NCBI RefSeq assembly: GCF_018332715.1
Contig: NZ_BOQP01000050.1
Span: 123,607 to 187,606, forward strand
Length of the DNA: 64,000 nt
Source: Winogradskya consettensis
GTDB taxonomy: Bacteria; Actinomycetota; Actinomycetes; Mycobacteriales; Micromonosporaceae
Direction: 5' to 3'
A model generated the notes under the pieces. That model was not told the origin of the DNA. It did no database searches and was given only the letters and a program-made list of their open reading frames with translations. Within the stretch, counting starts at the first letter, position 1. Each line of letters begins with the position of its first letter. Both the position numbers and the translations under genes were made by a program. This document shows, one piece after another, positions 35,877 to 44,578 of the stretch.

Positions 35877-36773
35877 TCAGCGTCGGGCCGGCGACGCGGT
35901 GACCGACTCGGACGCGTACGCCCAGAGCCGGTCGGCCGTCGCCGGGTCCAGGGCGTGCGCTGCGGCCTGGTCGGGGCCGGCGATCGCGTTGTCCTCGAAG
36001 TATTTGCCGGTGACTCCTGCCACCAGTGGTGACCCGGCCAGCAGGACCGAGGTGGCGGCACCCTCCGAGAGTGTCTTGGAGTACGGCTGCTCGATGATCA
36101 CCCCGTTGTCGTCCATCGCGCCCATTGCCTTCATGGTGTCGTCGTCGACGTGGCGTTGCAGGCCGGTCATGATCCAGCCCGGGTTGAGCGCGTTGGCGGT
36201 GATGCCGTCGGCGGCCCAGCGGCGGGCTGCGCCGACGGCCAGTAGCACGTCGGCTGTCTTGGACTGACCGTAGGCCTGCCAGCGGTCGTACGGGCGGCGC
36301 TCGAACTGCGGGTCGTCGAAGTCGAACGGGGCGTCGCGGTGCGCGCCCGAGCTGACCACGACGAGCCGTCCCGCACCGGACGCGGCCAGGTTGTCGTGCA
36401 GGCCCAGGGCGAGGGCGAAGTGGCCCAGGTAATTGGTGGCGAGCTGCATCTCCCAGCCCTGAGGGTTGACCTGCCGCTCGGGAATGGCCATGACGCCGGC
36501 GTTGGCGATGAGGGCGTCCAGCGGGCCGGTCCAGCCCCGGACGAAGGCGGCGACGGAATCGAGGTCGGACAGGTCCAGCGCGGCGGTCCGGAACGGCGTG
36601 CGGGCAGCCTCCGGATGCCGGACTGCGACGGTGACATCAGCACCGGCGTCGGCCAGGACGCGGGCGGTCTCGGCGCCGAGACCGGTGGCGCCGCCGGTCA
36701 CGATGATGCGGCGCCCGGTCAGGTCGACGCCGTCCAGGATCTCGGTGGCTGTGGTGCGTGCGGTGAAGGTCAT
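35877..36773 (-). CDS. Short-chain dehydrogenase/reductase, retinol-dehydrogenase-like
   Basis: This 298-residue protein has the SDR cofactor motif TGGATGLGAE (glycine-rich TGxxxGxG), NAGVMA (the NAG motif), catalytic Ser in VVSSGAH and the active-site YGQSK (YxxxK). Length and the WQAYGQSKTADVLLAVGAA segment fit the light-dependent-protochlorophyllide/retinol-dehydrogenase-like group common in actinomycetes. It is divergent from an AraC gene with a short palindrome between them, so the AraC protein probably controls it. The substrate is unknown. Confidence 0.9.
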   Translation of the reverse strand: MTFTARTTATEILDGVDLTGRRIIVTGGATGLGAETARVLADAGADVTVAVRHPEAARTPFRTAALDLSDLDSVAAFVRGWTGPLDALIANAGVMAIPERQVNPQGWEMQLATNYLGHFALALGLHDNLAASGAGRLVVVSSGAHRDAPFDFDDPQFERRPYDRWQAYGQSKTADVLLAVGAARRWAADGITANALNPGWIMTGLQRHVDDDTMKAMGAMDDNGVIIEQPYSKTLSEGAATSVLLAGSPLVAGVTGKYFEDNAIAGPDQAAAHALDPATADRLWAYASESVTASPARR

Positions 36774-36819
36774 ACGAGAACGGTAGATCCCTCGTGCTGG
36801 ACAATCCCTGTTTTCAAGT

Positions 36820-36834
36820 CCACAAAACTTGTGG
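36820..36834. promoter_or_regulatory. Palindrome in the SDR/AraC divergent promoter region
   Basis: CCACAA-AAC-TTGTGG is a perfect 6-bp inverted repeat in the 73-bp region between the two divergent genes, 12 bp before the AraC start. Confidence 0.55.
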
Positions 36835-36846
36835 GATAGTCCAGAT

Positions 36847-37734
36847 ATGGACCCTCTGCAGGACGTGCTGTCGCTGCTCGGTACGACGAGCTACCTCTCG
36901 GCCGGCATGGTGGGCGGCGGCTCGTGGGCGGTGAGCTTCCCGCCACCGGCCGGCGTCAAGTTCAACGCCGTCCGCCGCGGCCGATGCCGGCTGAGCGTGG
37001 ACGGCGTCGACGGCACGATCGAGCTCACCGCCGGCGACTGCTTCCTGCTCACCCAGCCGCGGGCATTCCGGCTGTCGAGCGACCCGGACGCGACAGCCGT
37101 ACCCGCCGAACAGATCTTCGCCGGCGGCGGTGTCGCCCGGGCCGGCACCGGTGAGGATGTCGACCTGATCGGCGGTGGGTTCACCTTCGGCGACCGGGCC
37201 CGCGCACTGCTCCTGGACGCCCTTCCTCCCGTCATACTCTCGCGGGCCGGGAGCCCGGAAGCCACCGCCGTGAGCTGGGCGGTGGAACGAATCGGCGACG
37301 AGCTGAACGATCGCCGCCTGGGTGCCGGGCTGGTCGTCGAGCACCTCGCCGTCGTCATGCTCATCCAGATCCTGCGACTGCAGCCGGTCACCCCGAACGG
37401 CTGGCTGGCCGGCCTCGCAGACCCGGTGGCGGGGCCGGCCCTACGCGCGGTGCACGCCGACCCGGCCCACCCCTGGACGGTCGCCGAGCTGGCCCGGGTG
37501 GCCGCGGTGTCCCGCTCCACCATGGCTGCCCGGTTCCGGGAGGTTGTCGGTCAGGGCCCGTACGAATATCTCACCGGCTGGCGCATCGAACTGGCCGCGA
37601 ACCGGTTGCGCCACGACCGCGACACCGTCGCCGTCATCGCCCGCGACATCGGATACGGTTCGGAGAGCGCGCTGAGCGTGGCCTTCAAACGGGCGATGGG
37701 TGTCTCACCCGCGGCGTACCGCAGAGCCGCCTGA
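36847..37734 (+). CDS. AraC-family regulator with N-terminal cupin domain
   Basis: This 295-residue protein has an N-terminal cupin-like ligand domain (AraC_binding_2 type; FNAVRRGRCRLSVDG and GDCFLLTQPRAF) and a C-terminal pair of AraC helix-turn-helix motifs (WTVAELARVAAVSRSTMAAR; IARDIGYGSESALSVAFKRA, ending GVSPAAYRRAA). The ATG at 36847 begins the domain directly. Divergently transcribed from the SDR gene, which is its likely target. Confidence 0.9.
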   Translation: MDPLQDVLSLLGTTSYLSAGMVGGGSWAVSFPPPAGVKFNAVRRGRCRLSVDGVDGTIELTAGDCFLLTQPRAFRLSSDPDATAVPAEQIFAGGGVARAGTGEDVDLIGGGFTFGDRARALLLDALPPVILSRAGSPEATAVSWAVERIGDELNDRRLGAGLVVEHLAVVMLIQILRLQPVTPNGWLAGLADPVAGPALRAVHADPAHPWTVAELARVAAVSRSTMAARFREVVGQGPYEYLTGWRIELAANRLRHDRDTVAVIARDIGYGSESALSVAFKRAMGVSPAAYRRAA

Positions 37735-37815
37735 CGAGGTGAGGTCGTAGTAGCGGTAGCCGTGCTTCTCGTACATCGCCTGGGCGGGATTGCCCACGTA
37801 GAGGAATTCCCGCCC
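37705..37815 (-). pseudogene. GNAT acetyltransferase C-terminal remnant
   Basis: The minus-strand translation FLYVGNPAQAMYEKHGYRYY is the C-terminal motif B region of a GNAT enzyme. The rest of the gene is absent; upstream the strand runs antisense into the GH2 remnant. The 3' end overlaps the AraC gene tail. Confidence 0.6.
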
Positions 37816-37816
37816 G

Positions 37817-38749
37817 CCGCGATCGACGCGGGTCTGCGGGCGGCGATCGCGGCCGAGGACCCGGAGATCGCGTACGTCCCGTCGTCGAACGGGGGTGTCG
37901 TCAGCGGCTCCGGCCCGTGGCACTGGGGGGAACCGGCCACGTACACCGACCCGGACCTCTACAAGGCCGGCGTGCTGGGCTTCCACACCGAGATCGGCAT
38001 GCCGGTCATCCCGCACGCCGAGACCATACGCAACCTCGTGGGTGACGAGCCGGAGTGGCCGATCAGCGAGGTCTGGGCGTACCACGACTGGGCCTGGAAG
38101 GGTAACCAGCACGTCGACCGCTACCAGAAGGCCATCGAGGACCGGCTCGGCGTCGCGGGCTCCCTGGACGAGTTCACCAGACGCGCCCCGGCACATCCAG
38201 GCCGACCCCGGCACCTGGCAGGTCCGCGCGGTCAACCACACCCCGGCGGCGCTGTCCGCGGTCACGGTCACCGCCCGCTGCTACGACCTCTCCGGCCGGC
38301 AGCTCGGCCGGACCCAGACCCAGAAGCTCACCGTCGCGCCCTCCTCAACCACACCCGCGTTCCAGGTCCAAGCCGTCGCCGGTTCAGCACTTCATCTCGT
38401 ACGCCTGGAGCTGCGCGACAACCGCAAGCAGCTCATCTCCGAGAACACGTACTGGCGCTACGCCACCCCGGCCGACATGCGTGCGTTGACGAGGATGCCG
38501 CGTACCCGGCTGACTGTTTCCTTTGACGCTTCCTCCGTCGCCACCGTGACCAACCGCGGGTCTGTGGTGGCGCCCCTGGTTCGGCTGGCACTGCGCGACG
38601 GCAAGGGCAACCGGGTCCTGCCGGCCACCTACGACGACAACTACTTCTGGCTCCTGCCCGACGAGAGCCGCAAGGTCGCCTTCACGTGGCCGAAGCGACT
38701 GGGCCGTCCCCGCGGCCTGACCGTGACCGCGGAGGCCTACAACTCCTGA
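37817..38749 (+). pseudogene. Glycoside hydrolase family 2 C-terminal remnant with frameshift and deletion
   Basis: Frame 1 (to about 38180) encodes PSSNGGVVSGSGPWHWGEPA, GFHTEIGMPVIPH (the FxxExG region carrying the nucleophile Glu in GH2 enzymes) and WAYHDWAWKGNQHVDRYQ. Homology then continues in another frame (38195-38749, VRAVNHTPAALSAVTVTARC through YWRYATPADMRAL), matching the C-terminal beta-sandwich domains of exo-beta-glucosaminidase/mannosidase-like GH2 proteins. Roughly 70-90 residues normally between these parts are missing, along with the whole N-terminal half. The gene is dead. Confidence 0.75.
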
Positions 38750-39165
38750 CCCCTGGTGGTGCGCGACGGCCGCGCCCGGTCCGGCCGAAGTGGACGGTCG
38801 AATTCGACCAGGCGGTGAAAAGGACCAAAGGCCCTTGTCGACTCGGCCGGCAAGACGGAGTTCACCGCTGGAGATAAATGGCGCCGGGTCGTCCTCGGCA
38901 TGTCGAGACGATTAACAGAAGCCGGGCGACCTGGCAATTCGTCAATGCGCATCAATGGATCGAGCCTCTGCCAGAAGCTCCATATTAAACCTATTTGATC
39001 TAGTTGACGACCACGGGGGGTAGCTCTCATACCAGCGCTGCGTCACCCGCGAAGAGTGGTGGATAGGTACATCCACCGTTCGTACTACCCCATCCCCCAT
39101 TGCGGTCAGCAAATGGACAAAATCGGACACGCAGCATAGGGACCATTCCGCTAATGTGCGTTGTC
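38750..39165. other. Intergenic region upstream of the LAL regulator
   Basis: About 415 bp between the GH2 remnant and the LuxR-type regulator. It becomes AT-richer toward 38990-39130, as expected for a promoter region. I see no gene, hairpin terminator or clear operator in it. Confidence 0.5.
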
Positions 39166-42165
39166 ATGAATACCCGGGCGGCGTCGCTCATCGGTCGCAG
39201 TATGGAACTCAGGCTTCTCGACGAGTCGCTCGCGAATGTCGCGGCGGGTCGGGGCGCGGCCGTTTTCCTGTTGGGCGAGACGGGCATCGGGCGGACCCGC
39301 CTGGCCGCCGAGGTTCACCGGCGTGCCGGTGCCGCCGGGATCCAGGTGCTGCGCGGCAGGGGTAGCAGGATCGGCCCCGACGCGCCGCTGCGGGCCTTCA
39401 CCGAGGCGCTGTTCTCCGGGTTGCGAGAACCCGCGCCGCCCGGACTCACCGAACTCGGCCCGTACCTGTCGGTGCTGGGACGGCTGGTACCGCACTGGCG
39501 CGACGATCCCGCGACGCAGCACCCCGGCAGTGACGGAACCTCGGTCATCGTGCTCGCCGAGGCCATCCTGCGGTTCGCCGCGCTGGCCGGGAGGGGCCAG
39601 GGTTGCCTGCTGCTGCTCGACGACCTGCAGGACGCGGACCCCCAGACCCTGGCCGTGGTCGAGTACCTGATCGACAACCTCGCCGGGCAGCCGGTCCTGT
39701 TGATCTGCACCGTGCGCGACGAGCCCGGGGCGGCGACGGACCTCGCCGAGAGCAGTTGCCGGCGCGCGACGGGCACGTTGGTGCGGTTGTCACCGTTCAA
39801 CCGCCCTGACCTGCGGCGCATGGCCGCGTCCGTGCTCGGCGCAGACCCTACGGCCGTGCCGGACTCCGTGCTGGACCGGTTGTGGGTGGACAGCGCCGGC
39901 AATCCCCTGCTCGCCGAGGAATTTCTCTCGGCCATGGTCTCGTCGGGGACGCTGGTCGCCGAGGAGAGTGGCTGGCAGGTGCACGGGCCGCTGGTGAGCC
40001 GTCCCGTCCCGGCCTCCGCCGCCCGGCGCGTCGCCGCGGACGCCGGGCGCCTCGGCCCACTGGGGCTGCAGGTGCTGTCGGCCGGTGCGGTGATCGGCGA
40101 GCGGTTCCCTCTGGCCGTCGCCCGGGTCGTCGCCGGGGTGAACGACCATCAGGCGGAGCAATACGCCCGGGCGGCGGTGGACCAGCGGTTGCTGCGGATG
40201 GACAACACCGGGTGGTATGCGTTCGTGCACCCCTTCGCAGCCGGGGTGCTGCAGAACAGGCTGCTGCCGAAGGCCCGGGTGGAGCTGGCCCGCCGCGCCG
40301 CCGAGGAGATCGAGGCCCGCCGGCCGGGTCTGCCCGGCGAGTGGTGCGAGCTGGTCGCCGGGTTACGGCTGCAGACCGGCGATCGGCCGGCCGCCGGTCG
40401 GTTGCTCACCGAGGCGGGCGTACGCATATTGCAGGACATGGGCCCGCACGCCGCGGTGGACAGGTTGGAACGGGCTCGGCAACTCCTGCGCGACGACCCT
40501 GATGACGCGGCGCGGCTGCGGGCCCTGGAGGCGCTGCTGCAGGCGCTCACCGACTCCGGCCGGGTGCGGCAGGCGCTGGCGCTCGGGGCCGGCGAGACCG
40601 ACGGGGACTTCTCGGCCGAGGACCGCGCGCGGTTGTGCGTACGCCAGGCATGGTCTGCCCTTGTCGCGGGACGGTATTCGCTCGGCCTGACCCATCTTGC
40701 CACCGCACGCACCCTGCTGGGCCAGGGCGCGACCCCCGCGGCGACGGCGGCGATCGACGCGGCCGAAGCCAATTTGCAGTTGCAGGGCGGCACCGGGGAC
40801 GCGTTCGCCGCGGCGGAGACCAGCGCACGGCGGGCACTGGCGGCACTGCACGACCCGCAGGAGGCCACCCCGCAGGAGGGTACGGCGGACGTGGCGTGCC
40901 AAGCCTGGTACGTGCTCGGCACGGTCCTGCGCGGACGCGAGCCCACCGAAGCCGCGATCTGCTTCGCCCGGATGCGCCGGCTGGCTCCCGACGGCCGCAC
41001 ATCACGATGGCGGGTGTTCACCCAATTGCTGCTGGCGACGGAGGCGTCCACGGCCACCGAGGACGACGTCCCTCTGCGCCGCGTCCTGGAGCACGCCGAC
41101 CACACCGGTGCGGCGGTGGTCCGCTACCACGCGGACGCGATGCTGGCGCTGCACGAGGTGCGGGCCGGTGACACCACGGCGGCGAGCGTGCGCCTGGACG
41201 CGGCACTGGCCGGTGCGGAGAAGCTGGGCCTGGGCCACGCGGTCCGGGAACTGCGCGTCGTCACCGCGGTGCTGGCCGCCCACCGGGGCCGGGGCCGGGA
41301 TCTCGAGGACGCGCTCGTGCGGCTGCGCGAGGGGGGCCACAAGGCGGATCATCCCCGCAACGCACCGCTGTTGCACGGCATGGCGGGTGTGTTTCTGGCC
41401 CTGCTCGACGAGAACCGGGAACGGGCGCTGCAGCAGGTGGAGCGGGCCCGGGCGGCCGGTGACGCGCCGGAGGGCGGCTGGCAGGGCATGGCACGGCTGC
41501 TGGCGGTCCTGGACGGCGACGACCCGGGCCCGGCGACGGCCTCGGCCCTCGCCACCCCCTGGAACCGGGCGTTCGCCCTGTTCGCGGACGCCATCCGAGC
41601 GGGCCGGGCGGGTGGAGCCGTGCTGGCGCAGGCAGACGCGGGCCGGGCGATGGCGGCGGCGGAGCGGGCGGCCGGGCGGTATCCGACTGCGTTGCATCTG
41701 TGCAGGCGGCTGGTCGCGGAGGCAGCCCTGCGGGACGGGTGGGGCGACCCGGAGGCCTGGCTGCGGGAGGCGGAGGACTACTTCCACGGCGCCGGGATGT
41801 CGATCGTGGCCGGTGCCTGCCGGGCCCTGCTGCGGCAGGCGGGTGCGCCGGTCCGCCAGCGCCGGTCGGGTTCGACCCGGGTGCCGGCGCCGATGCGGGC
41901 GCTGGGCGTCACCGTCCGCGAGTACGAGGTCTTGATGCTTCTCGCCCAGCGCCTGGGCAACCGGTCCATCGCGGCCCGGCTGCACATCTCCCCGCGGACG
42001 GCCGAGAAACACGTCGCGAGCCTCATCACCAAGACCGGGGTGGCGGGCCGCGATGCGCTCGGCGACGTGGGTGCCCGTTCGGTGCGTGACGCCGACTCAA
42101 TGCGAGCGGTAGGCGCCGCCGTTGACGTGCAATACCTGCCCGGTGAGGTGGCCCGCGCCGGGTGA
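39166..42165 (+). CDS. Large ATP-binding LuxR-family (LAL/MalT-like) transcriptional regulator
   Basis: The 999-residue protein has an N-terminal AAA ATPase region, a long TPR-like helical middle, and a C-terminal LuxR helix-turn-helix (VREYEVLMLLAQRLGNRSIA, then LHISPRTAEKHVASLITKTG). LAL regulators often control secondary-metabolite clusters. The Walker A motif reads GETGIGRTRL, with Arg in place of the usual Lys; Walker B LLLLDDLQDAD is intact. It lies upstream of the biosynthetic operon at 43197 in the same orientation and is its most plausible pathway regulator. Its 3' end overlaps the convergent SDR gene by 69 bp. Confidence 0.88.
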   Translation: MNTRAASLIGRSMELRLLDESLANVAAGRGAAVFLLGETGIGRTRLAAEVHRRAGAAGIQVLRGRGSRIGPDAPLRAFTEALFSGLREPAPPGLTELGPYLSVLGRLVPHWRDDPATQHPGSDGTSVIVLAEAILRFAALAGRGQGCLLLLDDLQDADPQTLAVVEYLIDNLAGQPVLLICTVRDEPGAATDLAESSCRRATGTLVRLSPFNRPDLRRMAASVLGADPTAVPDSVLDRLWVDSAGNPLLAEEFLSAMVSSGTLVAEESGWQVHGPLVSRPVPASAARRVAADAGRLGPLGLQVLSAGAVIGERFPLAVARVVAGVNDHQAEQYARAAVDQRLLRMDNTGWYAFVHPFAAGVLQNRLLPKARVELARRAAEEIEARRPGLPGEWCELVAGLRLQTGDRPAAGRLLTEAGVRILQDMGPHAAVDRLERARQLLRDDPDDAARLRALEALLQALTDSGRVRQALALGAGETDGDFSAEDRARLCVRQAWSALVAGRYSLGLTHLATARTLLGQGATPAATAAIDAAEANLQLQGGTGDAFAAAETSARRALAALHDPQEATPQEGTADVACQAWYVLGTVLRGREPTEAAICFARMRRLAPDGRTSRWRVFTQLLLATEASTATEDDVPLRRVLEHADHTGAAVVRYHADAMLALHEVRAGDTTAASVRLDAALAGAEKLGLGHAVRELRVVTAVLAAHRGRGRDLEDALVRLREGGHKADHPRNAPLLHGMAGVFLALLDENRERALQQVERARAAGDAPEGGWQGMARLLAVLDGDDPGPATASALATPWNRAFALFADAIRAGRAGGAVLAQADAGRAMAAAERAAGRYPTALHLCRRLVAEAALRDGWGDPEAWLREAEDYFHGAGMSIVAGACRALLRQAGAPVRQRRSGSTRVPAPMRALGVTVREYEVLMLLAQRLGNRSIAARLHISPRTAEKHVASLITKTGVAGRDALGDVGARSVRDADSMRAVGAAVDVQYLPGEVARAG

Positions 42166-42819
42166 GGCGAGGAAGGTGACGGTTGCGGCGATGTCGGTGG
42201 GCGCGCCGGGCCGCTTGTTGAGGGTGGTGGCCACCAGCCGGGCGGTGCGCTCGTCGGTGAGGCGGCCCCGGAAGAACTCGGTCTCCGTGACCAGTCCGGG
42301 TGACACTACGTTCGAGGTGATGCCCCGCGGTCCGAGCTCGGTGGCGACCGAGACGCTCCACGACTCCACCGCGGCCTTGGCCGCGCCGTAGCTGCCGGCG
42401 CCGTTGGCCGCGGCGATCGAACCGATCGTGACGATCCGGGCGCCGTCCGGGAAGCGGGGCTGCAGCGCCGCCGTGACCAGGACCGCGGAGAGCAGGTTGG
42501 CGTCCAGGTTGGCGCGGTAGCTCGCGGCGAGCGCGGCCAGGCTGTCGTCGTCGGGGGCGAGGAAGTCGGTGTTGCCGCCGGCGTTGTTGACCAGCACGTC
42601 AACGGTCCCGGGCAGGTCGGCGAGTGCGTTCGAGACCGCGATCGGGTCGGCGGCGTCGAAGCTCACGGCCCGTACCGCCGGTCCGAGCCGGGTGGCCGCC
42701 GCCTCGAGCACCTCCTTGCGCCGGCCGGTGATGACGACCTGGTCACCGGCGGTGGCGAAGGCCTCGGCGACGGCGTATCCGATGCCGGTGGCACCACCGG
42801 TGACGATCACGTTGCGCAT
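42097..42819 (-). CDS. Short-chain dehydrogenase/reductase (FabG-like)
   Basis: This 240-residue classical SDR has NAD(P)-binding TGGATGIGYA, the NNAGG motif, catalytic Ser in IGSIAAANG, active-site YGAAK (YxxxK) and the C-terminal LTGQVLHVNGGAY. The ATG at 42819 has AGAGGAG upstream and starts MRNVIVTGG directly; the frame is open to 42891. It is convergent with the LAL regulator (69-bp overlap) and divergent from the biosynthetic operon, so it may supply a ketoreduction to that pathway. That is inferred from position only. Confidence 0.88.
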   Translation of the reverse strand: MRNVIVTGGATGIGYAVAEAFATAGDQVVITGRRKEVLEAAATRLGPAVRAVSFDAADPIAVSNALADLPGTVDVLVNNAGGNTDFLAPDDDSLAALAASYRANLDANLLSAVLVTAALQPRFPDGARIVTIGSIAAANGAGSYGAAKAAVESWSVSVATELGPRGITSNVVSPGLVTETEFFRGRLTDERTARLVATTLNKRPGAPTDIAATVTFLASPGAGHLTGQVLHVNGGAYRSH

Positions 42820-43196
42820 GCGGCGAAGCTCCTCTGGGTCACATTCCGAAAGGGACGGCCGACGGTAACGGGCCGGGCGAAGCGGGCGCAACCCACGATC
42901 CTGGGCCGTCGCGAATCGGACAACCGGTTACGCAGCGCTGCGGTTATCACCGGGTCTACCCATTTTCGCGTCCCCTGGTATCAGGGCGGGAAGAGCAGGC
43001 AAAACGATGTTTATGCAGAAGTTTCCGAGCCGTCACCTCCGGAGGGTCCGGCATCCGTCAACACGCTCGGTGATCGCTACCCACAAATACGGGTAGCGGC
43101 TACGCGTGACCGGAAGACCTGCCGGTGCCGATGCTGATCGAGGTCCCGGCGTCGTCCGGTGCCGACATCGCGAGTGGGGCGGAGGACCGAAGGCAC
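42820..43196. other. Divergent promoter region of the biosynthetic operon
   Basis: About 375 bp between the SDR and the radical SAM gene. It contains a 12-bp perfect palindrome CGCAGCGCTGCG at 42931-42942 and a spaced inverted repeat at 43076-43097. No gene is seen, although the radical SAM frame is open back to GTG 43125. Confidence 0.55.
43076..43097. promoter_or_regulatory. Inverted repeat upstream of the biosynthetic operon
   Basis: GCTACCC and GGGTAGC are perfect 7-bp arms separated by an 8-base AT-rich spacer (acaaatac), about 100 bp before the first gene. Candidate operator for the pathway regulator. Confidence 0.5.
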
Positions 43197-44564
43197 ATGT
43201 CCGAGCAGAGACAGCGTTACGACTACCGGTACCGCGAACCGGTCGAACCGGACTGGCGCCGGTTCCCGGGCTGGTGGGACGTGACAGCCGCACAATGGCG
43301 GGATCCACAGTGGCAGCGCGCCCACTGCGTGAAGAACGTGCGGCAGCTGCGGGCCACGACCGGCGACCTGCTCGACGACGCGTTCTTCGCCGACCTGACC
43401 CTCGACCAGGAACGCAGCGCGACGATGTCCCTGCTCCTGCCTCCGCACATCCTCAACACCATGGTCCCGGACCACGTCTGGGACACCGACCGCCTGTATG
43501 CCGACCCCGTTCGCCGGTACATGCTGCCGGTCGCCTCCGACCGCCATCCCCGCTGGCCGAGCCACCCGTACGCCACCCGCGACTCCCTGCACGAGGCGGA
43601 GATGTGGGTCCGGGAGGGGCTGACCCACCGCTACCCGACCAAGGTCCTGGCCGAGGTGGTGTCGACCTGCCCCCAGTACTGCGGGCACTGCACCCGGATG
43701 GACCTGGTCGGCCCCTCGACACCGCAGGTCACGAAGTACCGGTTCGCCCTCAAACCCGCCGACCGGCTCACCGGGATGATCGAGTACCTGCGGGCCACTC
43801 CGGGCGTACGCGACGTGGTGGTCTCCGGCGGTGACGTGGCCAACCTGCCCTGGCCCCGGCTCGAGGAGTTCCTCGACCGGCTCCTCGAGATCGACTCGGT
43901 GCGTGACATCCGGCTGGCCAGCAAGGCCCTCGCCGGGCTGCCCCAGCACTGGCTCGGCGACGACGTCCGCGCCGGCATGGCCCGGGTCGCCGGGGTGGCC
44001 CGCCGCCGCGGTGTCGGCCTGGCGGTGCACACCCACGTCAACGCCGTCCAGCAGGTGACCCCGCTGGTCGCCGAGGCGGCCCGGGCGATGCTCGAGGCCG
44101 GGGTGCGCGACGTCCGGAACCAGGGCGTGCTGATGGACGGCGTCAACGCCACCCGCCAGGCGTTGCTCGACCTGTGTTTCGGGCTGCTCGATGGCGCCGG
44201 CATCACGCCGTACTACTTCTATCTCTGCGACATGATCCCGCAGTCCGAGCACTGGCGGCTGTCGCTCGCCGAGGCCCAGCGACTGCAGGACTCGATCATG
44301 GGTTACCTGCCCGGCTTCGCGACCCCCCGGCTGGTCTGCGACGTGCCGTACGCCGGCAAACGATGGGTGCACCAGGTCACCGACTACGACCGGGAGACCG
44401 GCATCTCCCGCTGGACACCCAGCTTCGACACGACGGCCGCCGGCACCCCCGAGCAGGCCTGCCACTACTACGACCCGCTGCACACCCTTCCCGAGTCCGG
44501 CCGCCGGCACTGGCTGACCGCGACCGGTGACGACCTGACCCCGGCGCTCAGCGCCCACTCCTGA
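43197..44564 (+). CDS. KamA-family radical SAM/PLP amino acid 2,3-aminomutase
   Basis: This 455-residue protein has the radical SAM cluster CxxxCxxC as CPQYCGHC (Cys158, 162, 165), the GGD-type motif VVSGGDVANL and the PLP-binding region VCDVPYAGKRW with candidate Lys388. In lysine 2,3-aminomutase two Asp residues bind the substrate side-chain amine. Equivalents appear in YLCDMIPQSEH (Asp345) and CDVPYAGK (Asp382), favouring a basic amino acid such as lysine, which would give a beta-amino acid. Flanking sequence differs from housekeeping lysine enzymes, so a related substrate is possible. The ATG at 43197 has GAAGG upstream. First gene of the 13-gene operon. Confidence 0.88.
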   Translation: MSEQRQRYDYRYREPVEPDWRRFPGWWDVTAAQWRDPQWQRAHCVKNVRQLRATTGDLLDDAFFADLTLDQERSATMSLLLPPHILNTMVPDHVWDTDRLYADPVRRYMLPVASDRHPRWPSHPYATRDSLHEAEMWVREGLTHRYPTKVLAEVVSTCPQYCGHCTRMDLVGPSTPQVTKYRFALKPADRLTGMIEYLRATPGVRDVVVSGGDVANLPWPRLEEFLDRLLEIDSVRDIRLASKALAGLPQHWLGDDVRAGMARVAGVARRRGVGLAVHTHVNAVQQVTPLVAEAARAMLEAGVRDVRNQGVLMDGVNATRQALLDLCFGLLDGAGITPYYFYLCDMIPQSEHWRLSLAEAQRLQDSIMGYLPGFATPRLVCDVPYAGKRWVHQVTDYDRETGISRWTPSFDTTAAGTPEQACHYYDPLHTLPESGRRHWLTATGDDLTPALSAHS

Positions 44565-44578
44565 AGGACGGACCCGCC

